Notes under the pieces: generated by a model
The model's input: only the letters and a program-made list of their open reading frames with translations
Databases searched by the model: none
What the model was told of the DNA's origin: nothing
Made by a program: the position numbers and the translations under genes
In this document: positions 1 to 13,518 of the stretch, piece by piece
How positions within the stretch are numbered: position 1 is the stretch's first letter
Layout: every line of letters begins with the position of its first letter
From: Dirofilaria immitis
Taxonomy: Eukaryota; Nematoda; Chromadorea; Rhabditida; Onchocercidae
Reading direction: 5' to 3'
DNA length: 64,000 bases
Assembly: GCA_024305405.1 (NCBI GenBank)
Contig: JAKNDB010000087.1
Coordinates: forward strand, 3,412,501 to 3,476,500

Positions 1-3000
1 TCCTAAGTTCTCGATTAAACTTTCCGAGTTATTATTTACAGACAGATTATGTTTAATTCAATAAATACCTCATAAATTTAATCAAGAAATCACCAGAAAG
101 TTTTAAATTAAGTAATGAATATTTTATTCATCTAAATTCATCAGGAAAGAAGTAGATCGGATGTCTTCTCCTAGGATGATCAGTGGAAATTTTCTGAGAC
201 ACGAATCAATTTTTGTTAATGCCATGAGAAAATAGAAATTATCAGTCGACAGTAACAAAACCGGTAGAAGTTACTTCCAATTTGTAAAAATGAAATTACT
301 CATTGCCCGGATTATTGACAATTTTGCAAACTTAAATGACATTGATAACCCATTGGCACCATCATCCACTTCCGAGATTTTCAGAACCTTTTCTAGAATA
401 GCTACTCACCGACATAATGTGCTTTTAATTTTGTTTCCACTTTACTCTCGGTGTATTTTTCGCTCTTTTCGTAGAAGTGAGACACCGTTGCGTACGAAAT
501 GGCTTTTTAATAATAGCTGCGAATAAATTGAGAAAATTACGATGAACCATATTCTTCGAAGCTATGATTTCTATGAAATTTGAATCATAATTCCTTAGAG
601 AAGTTATGCCTTCAAAACATCTCCAAACGCGATTTGCCTGCTTATTTCCGAATAGGAAATTCTTCCTATGAATTCCAGTTGAAAATGATTTATGTTTTGC
701 TAGAATCAACTCATCTTCCCGGAATTGTTGCAGCGAATTCGTTTGCAAAATGGACGTCCATTTTGCAAATAAATCCTTGAATATTTACAGAATATGAATA
801 CAATAAAATTTCATCTCTAAAAGCAGGAAATACTTTTATTTCATGTATAAGCGACACAAAAAAATAAGTGCAACATAAAAAAATAGAAAATACAATATAT
901 ATTTCAAAAAAGAAAACATTACGCAAACAATGAAAAACAGAAACATCCATTTATGAACGAAATCTGTTTTTCTCTATCCATAATTTTGAGGAGATGGCGC
1001 GAAAAAATAGTAAAGGAAAATTATTATCGAATTGTTTAAAGAAAACCACAAACTAATTGTATTTAAAAATCTTTAGAAGTGAGAGAAAATAAATTAGATG
1101 AATAAACGATGGAAAAACAATAAAAATTTCTTCTCTGAAGATTTTAAATATGTACTAAAAGATTTAAAATGAGTTGAGGTCAAGAAAGGATAATTATGAA
1201 CATTATCAACATTATGATATAGAAATAATGTAAATGAACATGGTTTTCCCGTGAGTGATAAAATGAAATAGCTATGTTAAGTAACAAGGTCCGCTACTGG
1301 CAGACTTACTGTAACGATATCTAAGTTATTATACTAATAATACAGATGCTTTTTCTTGAAGACATCGAAGTACGCTAAAAAAACCTTCAAATAACAAAAC
1401 GTTATTATATAGCAGAAACTGATATGAGCTCGACCGTACCGGATTGAAGTGACAGACGGCAGGAAATTCCAGAAAAAATAAAATGATGAAAGCTAAAAGT
1501 GCGATAAACTGGAAATGAGATTTTGGAAAAGCCAAACAGATGAGATAATATCTTATAACTGGCTGAAAAGCTTTTTAAAAGAGAATGTTTTCCATTCACG
1601 ACAGCCTTCTATTGATGAGATCGAATCAGCCTACTTCTTTGCTTAGAGCCTTAATACCCAAAGCTATTTCCTGCAGTCATAAACGAACATACATTTAATA
1701 AAATGAGATATAATACTTTATAGTACTTCAAGCGATATCCAAGCACTGTTGGGACTTGTAGGAAATTTCATATTAAAACCAGAAAATCACTATGGATTTT
1801 CACTATATTTTAGCAAGTTTTTTCCTCGCAGTTGAACAAATCGATGAAGCAGTGAAATGTACTTTCTTTTTCACAGTGCAAAAACTAATCTACTAAAATG
1901 CAAGGAGTCTTGATTAATCAGTCAATGCGAAAATCATTTTCAGAAAAATAATATTCTGAGAGTTGCAGAGAATTTAAGAAATCATAAGATCAACATTCCG
2001 TTCGAGGTTTGTATTTTTGGCAATTTGGAAATCTGACTTTTTATTGAACTACTAATACATTCTGCTTAAGATCTGAACTCCTAATAATTTAAAAGTCTAA
2101 TCTTTTCTGCTTAGCAAAAATTTACAATGGCATCGAAACAGTAAAAACAAAAATTGCGCAAAAAATGAAGGACAGAAATAAAGCTCGTTTTATGTCAGCA
2201 TTTTTTCAAGAAATTCAGAAGGAAAACGAAACTTGGTTTTGCATAACATATAAATAAAAAATCTATCTCTAGATTATACAAAAACTGAATAGGAAAATTT
2301 TTCTTTTTAAATTTAATCGCTCTTACAACTTTAAAATATTGAAATAATTTCAAATATGCCTAGGTAAAGTGAAAAAACTTTTCAGTCATAAAGCGCCGAT
2401 AGCAATCTACGATAAAAAACGGTTGACAGTAAATGCGCCTAAAACTATCGGAATGGACTCTGAACATTCCGAATATCTTCGGAAGGACAATTTAAATTTA
2501 AAAGTTTGCTTGACGTACTCTAGATATCATTTTCTTCATTAACTCGAATAGAATAAACCTTAATAGCTTCCTTCCTGAAAGGCACGTTTTAATTAGCAAA
2601 ATGAAGAGTTTTTACTGATCTTGTTTTTTTGGATATCACAAAGTTAATGTGTTTCCAAATAAAGACAGAAGAAAAGAGCTCAAAAGTTGCTTGAGAGAAC
2701 AAAACAAATTGAACATTATTCCGAAAATATTATTACTTATGACAAATGGAACGACAACTGGTCAAGAAAACACTGTTGATAACTTTAAAATGAAATCAAA
2801 TAATGAAAGGATCTGCTCACTAATAAAGGGACGGACTGAATTATTTTAAAGAGATCGTTATACCGTTTGATTGAGATCCTAGCAGCATAATAACTAGAAA
2901 AAATAATAATTAGAATATTTATTATTAGAGAGAGTGGAAAATGAGAAAAGATTTTATTGATTCTTATGCCATATTTAAATTTAGAATCTCATAAATGAAG

Positions 3001-3896
3001 ATAAAATTTTGATCGAAATTTATTAGGCTGTACAAATATGAAATTACACTAATCTCTTAGACCTCTTCTTTCATTTATCTCACCTTTTTCTATTAAGTTA
3101 CTTTCCTTCGAATGATTGAAGAATATCTAATCAACTGTCAAGTTCTTGACAAAAAACAAAACAGTGAGGTTAAAAATATTAATTTCAAATTATATGATAA
3201 GTTATACAAAGGTTGCAATAATCTTGTCAAGAAAAAGTGAAACCAGTTCTAATCGACGCCACAATAAATTTTCACCAATAAATCAACAATTCAGTTTGAA
3301 TATTGGTGTGCCTTTAATTTTGAAAAGAAAATTTATAAAAGCCAATTTATACAATGGATAACCGCAGTCCAACCTAAAATTCCTCTGGTTAAGAATGGAG
3401 TAATGAATCAAAAGGAAAATTCAGCTACCACGGCATTCAAAATAATACGTACAGCATCATGCATCATTTCATTCTGAATAATGGTAGATTTAATTACATC
3501 AAATTAATGATAGGTTCAATGACGATAATATTCGGATAACTATCTGATCTCTTTTTAAAAATTCTAAAAATACATATTAAAAGATCGCTATGAAAAAAAC
3601 CAAAATTTGTACTCCGGAGATCATTACTTATAATTTTGACTAAACATATTTCGAAGTTCATATAATTCACAAATCATGCCTGTTTTCTGCAAGTTAAAAT
3701 TATCTTAGGAATACAAGAATTTTAAAAACAGATTTAAATTTAAAAAGTTTGAGGAAATTATAAAGTAGTATAAAAACATTACTTGTACTTTGAGAGAAAG
3801 TGAGTGAAAAAAACCTACGTACAAAACAGTTTTATAAGAACGACAATAAAGCAGTTAAATAAGGCGCTAAACTTGAGAATAGGAACTTTTAGATGC
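1..3896. other. 3' flank of the BTB gene, no convincing gene
   Basis: AT-rich. Only short ORFs on both strands, with overlapping ones at 290-780. None has family signatures, splice-consistent partners or coding-like composition. Confidence 0.5.
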
Positions 3897-6800
3897 TTAC
3901 AAGAAAGTACCCCATTTCTCTAAAAGCTCAGCTTTCAATTCTGCACCCATCTGCCGATAATCTTCATCTGCTGCAAGACTACGAAATACATCTATTGAAA
4001 TTGAATCAAACAACGCTTGTTTTATTTCACACATTCGATATTGCTCCGCTAACCGGATTGCGTGCATCACTGATGATGAAGGCAACTGAAGCAATTCAAA
4101 TATATTAGAAGATTAAAGCACAAAACCAGCTTGCAATCATCACATAAGCAATAAGAAACTTTTCTGTCCTTAGACTTATCCAAATAACCAATGTCCATTG
4201 AATCTTATAGTTTATAAAGTCATGATATGCGCATAAATGCAGCTACTGAATGATTGAGTTAGGAAGCTTTAATTTTAATTACCTTCTTTTCCGAACGAAG
4301 ATCAAAAATATTCGATGAGAGTTATGCATTAATACTAAATCAGTGGAGTCAAGTGCCAAATGCACCAATCTATAAAACCAAAGGATGAATGAACATTCAA
4401 ACTTACTTTTCGGCGATAAAACGCTCACATCGATCATAAAGAGGTTTAATTTTGAATTTATCAGCCATAAACAATATACAGTCAATATTTTTACCTAAAG
4501 AAATTCACTTCAACATCAGAACTTGGAAAACGAAATGAAAGATTTCATGAAAGGTGATTACAAGTATGATTATAGATTAAATTGAAATCGACAGAAACAA
4601 AAAATCGATAGAAATTTAAAAGATTACGATCAAGTTGTAATCGACCCTTGAATGCTTCCATAGCTTGATGAAATACAATAGGATCAATAGAAACCGGCAG
4701 TGGAACATCACTGTGATTTTCATAATATTGAAATAAAGACGAGAAATATGTTGAAGCCCTTGAAAGCATCTACAATAAAAATATTAAATATCTGAATTTA
4801 AGAAGTCCTTGAAAAAATCTTTGTTCTTTTCAACGATACAAAATTGCCATTACAACCCTTTTTTCTTTAAGATAAATGTTTTTATATTGCGTTTTTTTTT
4901 ACTTTTTGCATTGTATTTTTTTAGTTTTTTTTCATATTTCTAGACCTTGCAATGATCATTATTTCGTATCAGCTACTTTTTCGTTTAAACTTATACATAC
5001 CGATCTTCTGGGTATTTTTCATGTAAATACTACTAGAGAATTTAGAAATTTACCGCTCTTGGAACACCAATTCGAGATTCACCAACAATCAATGCGCAAT
5101 CATCCACCCATCTGGTACTCATAGCTGTCTGAAACTGCGACAAATCTACCGGTTCCAATTTTGCCAATCTTAAATAATTATTCATTTAATTCAAGTTATG
5201 GAAAAAGGTTGAAGCTTCTTTGATTCATAGCTGGAGGGAGAGTAACTAGAGCGAGAAAATCCACTCCGTTATCGATTTTATACATACTTAAATCTCAAAT
5301 TGCATCACCGCATATAATGGAACGATGACCCTACTGTTCACTATTGTATGTTTAATGCCGAAAATTTCATCAAACATGGTATCAAATAACCAAAGTTTTG
5401 ATGAAATCAGTCCAACAATATTTAGACCAAGTTATTTCTAATAACTGCTAGCTGAAATAGTTCTTGAACTATCAAATTTGAAAGTAATTATATGTTCTAA
5501 TAATTGCTCATTACCTTGTTCTCTCATCAACAACACTTTTCAGTCGCTTCATTTGCAATGGACAACTTTCCCGTCGATGTCTTTCCAAATTCCATTCTGA
5601 TGAATAATACTTTCCGCATGCCTGGAATTATACAGCCATGTACCAAAAACCGAAAGTATTTTGACTCTCTAACTCTTTATGAACCCTGCTTTTGCTTTAT
5701 TTTCAATAATTTTTTGGTGCAAAAAAGAAAATTGCTTTAGTACCTGACACAAATGCCGTCCATTCTTGGTGATGAAATAGCTTCCGGATTCAAGAGGATC
5801 AGAAGACACTCGCTTTCGATTTGCAGCAGCAACAGAGTAAGGACCCGATGGATTCAAACTTACTTCTGATGACATTGCTGTACTCAACATTATTGATCCA
5901 GATGGTAACGCTGTCTGTTCAAACCTGCAATTAAAAGAAAATATTACTGCGACTAATTTAGAGCCAATTTTTCCGGTATAATTGAAATTTTCATATACTA
6001 AGTGTCTCACATTTGCAAAACGAAAACGGCACAATAGAACAGGGTAATGGCTGCAAATTTTTATCCGTTATTGAAACTCATGAAACATGAACCCCTACAG
6101 ATGTTAGATAATTACGTTTGAGGCACGGTTGTACTATCCGGATCGGCAGCAACGGGGTGCAATTCATCGCAGTGGCGATCAAATTCGCGTTGTCCAGGTA
6201 ACCAACAATCACAAACACGACACAGCACACCGTTATCTGCATCTTCATCATACGAATATGTCTGAGGTAATGTTACATCGGTATTCTAAAAAAATGAGCT
6301 CAATCAACTATAAATATAGACAACAATTTGAAAAAAATCTACAAAAATGTAAAATTTAAGATGCGAAGAGTGGAATAAGAAGGCAACCTTCGTAGATACT
6401 GGTGTAAATTGCCGTGATACTCGTAGATCTGAATCGCTCGATCCATAAGACGGACAGTTGATGCACTGGAAAACAAAACTGATCTCAGAAAGTATCATTT
6501 AAATGAAGCAATAAAAGAAACATTATTTATTTATTTCAAACAGAAATATTTGAAAAATATAGAAGAACTTGATTCGCCTTTTATATTGAGATAGTGAATT
6601 GGTTTTGTCAAAGATTAACACAAAAAAATGCAAAGATTACCGAAGGTTCTTTGATTGTTGGCTCATTTGAAAACACGGAAGATGATTTCGAACTGCCGGA
6701 GTCAATATAATGCTCTGCTTTTGGGCTGAAAAATTCTCGAAATGGATAAAATTGTCTTCATGATCTGAGTCTTTTAATTTCGTAGTAGAAGAGGGAATGA

Positions 6801-9800
6801 AAAGTATTGATAAAGTAAAATAGTTGATATACTGTAATATCAAAACTATGTTTCATTTTCGATGAAAAGTGGTATGGATAAAATTTCAACATGTGCCAAA
6901 AAATCAATTTGTAGTAATTATTCTACGATAAATATCCTATTTCTAAATTAATTTAAGGCTCTTAAACTCTTGAAATTAATTACATACCCTTCATCATTGT
7001 GCATATCTGCACCAGAAGTTGCATTATCCGCTGCTTTTGCTGCAGCTGCAGCTTTCGCTTCAACACATGTCGAACGATGTCGTTTAAGTGAATAATCTGA
7101 TGAAAGCGCCCTTAAGTTAGTGATGTTTTAATATGATATTTTAAACTAAATCAATAAGAGCAGATGAATTAAATGGATTTTTAACATTCTTGAGCCATCT
7201 GAACGTCGATATTTCCTTATCAGCAAGACATGATACACGCACAAGCATTTAAAACATTGATATTTTAGTAAATTCTGATACAATTTATAATCTAATAACA
7301 ACGATAAATAATGTTAGTGGAATATTTATAAAAGGAAAATGAAGAATAAGAACAGGGAAGATATTGAAACTACAACTTATGCAATCAACAATGATGCTCG
7401 AGATATTCACTATTTCCTGGCTTTAATTTATACATAATTTCATCGAATACTTCCTTCATGTCAAAACTTTTCGCAAAACCTTTTGGTATGGTAAATATAG
7501 AATCTACAACTTTCTTTATTTTTTCTTTTACGTTTATTAAGCTTGCGTTATCTATCATTCTTTTGATTAACTCAATCATCATACTGCGATTGGAAATGCT
7601 ATTTTCAATATTCAATGGGTTAAATTCTAGGTCTTTATCTTTATATTTTGGATCAATTATGCAGCATTTATCTTGTTAAACACTATACTAATTTCATGAG
7701 GTCCAAATGGTTAAAGAATGGAGAATAATTTTTAAAAACTAACAAAACCTATAACTTATACTTAAAATATTTATCTTATATTTAAAATAGTCAAAAAGAT
7801 ATTAAAAGCCAACCTATTACAGTCGATGCAGATATGTTGCTTTTGCTTCGATGATGAGTGAAAATAATTTCGCATTGAAGAAGATTTTGTAAAGGGGATA
7901 TTGCGAACGAATGATGTTCGCTGGTTTTACGAACGTAGCAGTACTACTAATCGATAATGGATTTAATATTCGACATGAAAGATTAAATTAATGAAAAACC
8001 TATCAGGTATAAAAACAAGCTTCTGAATTGGGCCAATAAACAGTAGGATGGTTTCGAGAGTTAACTTGGAGTCAAGAACAGAGAAAACTTAAATTCGTCT
8101 ACAAAAATTTGTTAAAAACAAAAGACTGCTCACTAAATGCATATACACAATTCATTGAAAGGCTTAAATGCTTGGCTAAACTCAAAAAATTTGACTTGAA
8201 AATGAAATACTAATTCACAATAAATCAAATGCCTCCATGCAATCCTTTTTTCGAATGATAAAGTGCAAAGTAACATATATTTTCAAAACTAACCTTCATT
8301 TGATGAGATGTGCGCCTGCGATTGATTGTACACTCTCCGATTTTGCATCATCGTTATCTGTTGCGATGAATGAGATGGTGACAAAGATGGTGACACTTTA
8401 ATAGGCGGTAATTGTGCCGCAAAACCACTATTTTCTGATATAATTGAAGATACCTGAGAAGCCTAAAAATTTGAAAAACATTTGAAGAGAATAAAAACTT
8501 CAAGAAATATGACCAGCCATAATTTGCTGCACTAAAATATATTTATATAAAGCTTATTCAGTCATATTTGTTACCTGAATTTTAAGCGGGTTTTCTGTCT
8601 AAAATTCATGCCTAGATTCCTCTCTAAGCAAAATTCTTTACAGAAATTTGAATGAATTGGGAACTTATAAAATGGTTTTGATTAATATTTAAATAATAAG
8701 ATTGAAAAAACTGCTAAAAATTGTTTCATCAACCAAGCATTGCAGTATACCTTCAACACCATTTATTATTTTGCCAGTGTTCATTTCACTCTCATTAAAA
8801 TGACAAAAGCAAAAACAAAAGAAACTATTATTAAGAAATAAACGATAAAATATTTTTTCTATGGGTATTTTTTTAATTTGAATAACTCCAATATACATGC
8901 CACAATTTTGTTTCCATAGCATGTCTTCTCGAATCTGAAGAATAAGAATTAGCTATGACAGCAAATAAAAGACTGGGATTACTAACCACAGGACTTGTAA
9001 TGGGATAGTTTGATGAAACGGAACTATTTGAAGGAGTATTTGATGGCGGTGAAACAATTCCACCATTTGATGACAATGATGATGGATGTGATGGATGTAA
9101 TCGTCTAGAAAACAAAAGAATGAGTAATATTTCTGTTATAACATTCCCGTCCGAATGCGTTGTAGCTTGAGAATTTAAAATACGGCTTTACTTTATATTA
9201 TTCATACAGTGTCTTAAATATCTCTAAGTATAGAGCAATTGAAAACTATATAATAGATATATCATTTCCTGCTGCTACTGCTGCTGTTCCGTTAAAATTT
9301 TACGCCTAGGAATGAAAAAATAGTAAAATATACCTACCCAGTGTTGTCTTCATACTCTTCATGAAAAGTTGTATCAGCCTCTGCTAATTCAGCCACCGGT
9401 CTCCGATTATCTGATTCACTATCTGCTTCAGTCTAGAATATTCAATAAAAAATAAAATTTCAATTAAATATCATCGTATTTAGTTTCAGGCTTCTTACAT
9501 TTCATTCTTCGCGTTTCTTATGAGATAAGAAAATGAAGTTTAATTTAATGATTATTCTTTACAAAATGAGAATTTATTCGCAAAAGAACTAAAATACTAA
9601 GCTGTACATTATCATATTAGATGTACAAGAACGGAAAATAATAGGAATTTTACCAATTTGTATTCTGCAGATCGCTTTAAATCCTCTTCAATTTCAGCCA
9701 ACTGCACACCCTCTTCATTCAATCGACATTCACTAACATTCTGCGGTGTTGAATGTGGCATAGTTGTAATGCAGGATGCCCAACTGCCGCTTACAGGTAT

Positions 9801-12800
9801 TATCGACGTTACTGTTGCAGAGCTATAGCGATCAGATCTTGATATAGTCCGCTGCTGTTCCTGAAGTTGTGCTTGTTGAAGTTCCAGTTGCGACTGCAAC
9901 TGATGTTGATGAAGTTGTTGTTGCTGCTGCTGTTCTGATTGAAGATGCAACTGCTGCGATAGCACAACGTTTGGCACTGATTGAGTTGCACAGTTTCCAA
10001 AGTCGGAAGAATGCTGCTGTTGTTGCTGCATGCCTACTTTTTCATTTGAGAGCCTTGAACTGAAAAAATCAAATGAATTAGGAAAAAATGCTCGTATCAT
10101 ATTCAGTTTTTCATAATTTAAAATAAATTTGATACGTTAATCTAAAGAGAATTATAACAAAATAAAGGAAAAACTACTTCTTCGCCTCTTCATTATCATC
10201 TTAGAATGTTTGAATTATAATGCTGCTTTGAAATAAGATAAAAAGATTGCAAAGATAATTAGAAATCTGTGCATGAAAATATGATCAATATGCTCTTCGG
10301 AAGAAATTTCTGATTAAAAACCAGACTCTAGAATGAAGAAAAATGCATTTCCTTTTCTAATTAATTAATCATCAACATAATCCAATAAGACGCTATTTTA
10401 GGAAAAGTTATACCTCTTGACACTTTTTAATTCAGCAGTTTGAAGCAATCGAAGTTGTCGCTGTCGTTGTTGCTGCAGCTGCCGCTGTTTCTGTTCACTA
10501 TTATTTGTAAGTAGTACTCGTATGGGTTCAGTTTTGGACACTTCTTCGGATGTTAATTTGTGGACCGCTATACGATGCCTTTTGACGTTTTTTCGACACG
10601 AGTAACTGAAAGAAAAAAGAATGTATTAATTGAAACTCATTTGGAAATTTGTTTCAGAGGAATTGTTTTCTAACATAAGATTTAAAAAATCTTTCACCAA
10701 ACAATGTAAAAATTCTTTTCAAGAAAAAGTTATACAAATGAAAACCATTATTCAAAACTGACATATGGGCATGAATGAACAAAAGTGAGAGAAAGAAGAC
10801 TATAAAACTGCTTTTAAAAAAGTATAATTAATAAGTTGAAATATAATGAAAATCTAGAGTGAGAGAAATATATCTTTTGGATAAGCGAACTTATCCGATA
10901 TATAACGAATTGACACGCATGCAGGCAAACTTGCTAATCTACAAAAGAACATAGAGCAAGGTGGTCGGGGACTTTGCATTTTTTCGGTCTACATTTAATG
11001 ATATTTCTGAAAGACTATACTCTCGATTTCTGCAATCGACATGACGAAATAAGATAAAAATGGTTAACACTGCGATAACATGACCAAGCGGAAGCTACTT
11101 TAGTTGCTATTAATTAGTAATTTTCCAGTTCTGAAATCAATTTTCTATCAGTTGATATATATAATAACTGAAACCTAAATACAAAATTTGATAGCATTTT
11201 AACAAGTTTTGAAAATTAATCAGACTTTAGATACTGAAACTCGGAATGCAGAGAAAAAATATTAGGCTACAGTATACCACGACCGCAGAAAATGAAATGC
11301 GAAGATATGTAGCAAAAATTTTACACAGATTGAGCAACAACCCGTCTGGCACACTCTATCGAGCAACTGTCCGATCAGTCGATCGATTGACTAATCGCAT
11401 TTTCAAAATTCGAGCTATAAAAACAGTTCGTTCGAATGAAAACATAAAAAATGCACTTATTGCAGTGCGCATTGTTCGTTCCCAACTATATGACCAAACC
11501 TATGCTCAATATGTTAAGACTAACAAAAAAATCCAACTTTCAAAATGGCTCGGTGCTGCAATTCGCATAGTTCGTCTATGTTCACGGATGAAAATATTTT
11601 AATTAACGTGATTTTTCAGAATATTAAAAAAAGTTGATACATAGATATAAGAAAAAGCTGAAATATAATCCTACATATTACGATATTAGCATGCAGTGCA
11701 AATGAAAATTTTACTATCACATTCTGTCTAGAAAACATATCCGAATGATCCACATGCATATTTCAGTCCATTGTGATTTTAACTTCGACTTTAAAACATT
11801 TGCTGTGTATAATGGATTGCGTTAAAGAAGGCAACTTTACATAACTTTATGTATCACGACGCGACGTATAAACGGATGGGGGCTTACGTTTTTGGCATTC
11901 AGGGCATTCATAACGATAATTATCAGTGGCAGCAGATGACATATTTTCACTGTTCCGATAAGGTGTTATTGACAAAGCTGGCAGTGGTAGTTGTGGTTGC
12001 GCGGTATCACACATAACAGGTGCAGTGAATGCTGCACAGTTTGTGCTCTGCTGCTGTTGAAATTGATTTGTATCAGTTGCAGAGCATGATCTTGAATTCA
12101 AAAAAGCACATTTTTGAAATAAAAACTTCCTATCATGGAACCCTGTGCATTCCACCTATTTCTGTGTTTAAACTTCTTTCTTACGTCTGAATAGACTATG
12201 TTTATTTTAATTATTATACTTATGAAGTAAACAAATTCATGAGTATCTCATAAATTTATAAAGTTAACGAACTGTTTAATTAGCGAAATCAAACAGTATT
12301 GTGATAACAAACGTGGAGAGTGGTGCAGTGGTGATAATACTTGCCAATGGCCGAGCTTCACATTTTTCATTTTTTGATAGTTGTGCTTGTGTCGTACTGG
12401 AATGACTGACTGTAGTTGTTAGAACTGGTGGTGCTGAGGCACGTGCAGATGTATCTTGCGGACTGCAATGTTACTCGTTTCGATAACTTATTATCAACGC
12501 ACTAAAAGAAATTTGCATTTTAGTTATAAAATTTCTTCCTTTCGAAAACAAATCGGACATTTTCCAATGAAAGCTTTTTATAAAAATTGGTAAATATTTA
12601 CAATTCCATTTCGCAATTTACCTGAGTGACGGTTCCTCCATTTTGAAACTATTTCTCCTCTGCTGCTGTTGATTGTAAGTACCACAAGTAACAATACCAC
12701 TATCACCTTCATATTGCATTCTTGTTGTGTAATAAGCGAGCTGTCTTGGAGTGCTAAAAGTCTAGTCAAGAGCAATATAATATTTTTGAACACGAAGCAC

Positions 12801-13301
12801 ATTACATAAAGTGAAGAAAATATTACTAATAGCACAGAATATATATATATAAGAAATACCTCTCACTGAACATCACACAATTTTATATTTTTACAACTAG
12901 CTCATTTTTACTTTTTTCCGATCATTTAGTTTTTCATTTTCGATTATGGAAATCTGTATTACACGACAAAGAAACTCATAATTTCAAAATTACCATCATT
13001 TATCGTTTTTTCAGTTATTAATTTGGTGGAAAACATACGCCTTTTAAAATATTCTAAGAATTATATGATTTAATTCATCAACCAACTTATGCTTTAAGGT
13101 TAGCTGATTCGAAGACTGATCATTATTAGCGATTCCATTTTTATTATAAGTTAACATAGAGTCCGGAACATGCTGTCGTAACCTGGCTGGAATACTGTCT
13201 TCTGTACAGGCAACTGGCACTGCTATTGCTTGCGCGTAAGCACCCAGTGTTTCTGATATGTAAGATGTAACTGGTTCTCGTTGTCGCTGCACTTCTATTA
13301 T

Positions 13302-13339
<38 letters not shown>

Positions 13340-13356
13340 GCTGTTGTTGTTGCTGC

Positions 13357-13417
<61 letters not shown>

Positions 13418-13437
13418 GCTGCTGCTGTTGCTGCTGC

Positions 13438-13518
<81 letters not shown>

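Noticed and set aside
290..780. Overlapping ORFs on both strands, including a 107-codon minus ORF at 425-748
   Set aside because: No domain, no consistent splice sites, and open frames on both strands fit chance in a slightly less AT-rich patch.
4283..4369. Possible extra exon after a 37-bp intron in the BTB tail
   Set aside because: It does not restore phase with the last exon, and its translation lacks BTB/BACK character. A missing base at 4407-4410 gives a simple, family-like join (ERFIAEK to LPSSSVMHA).
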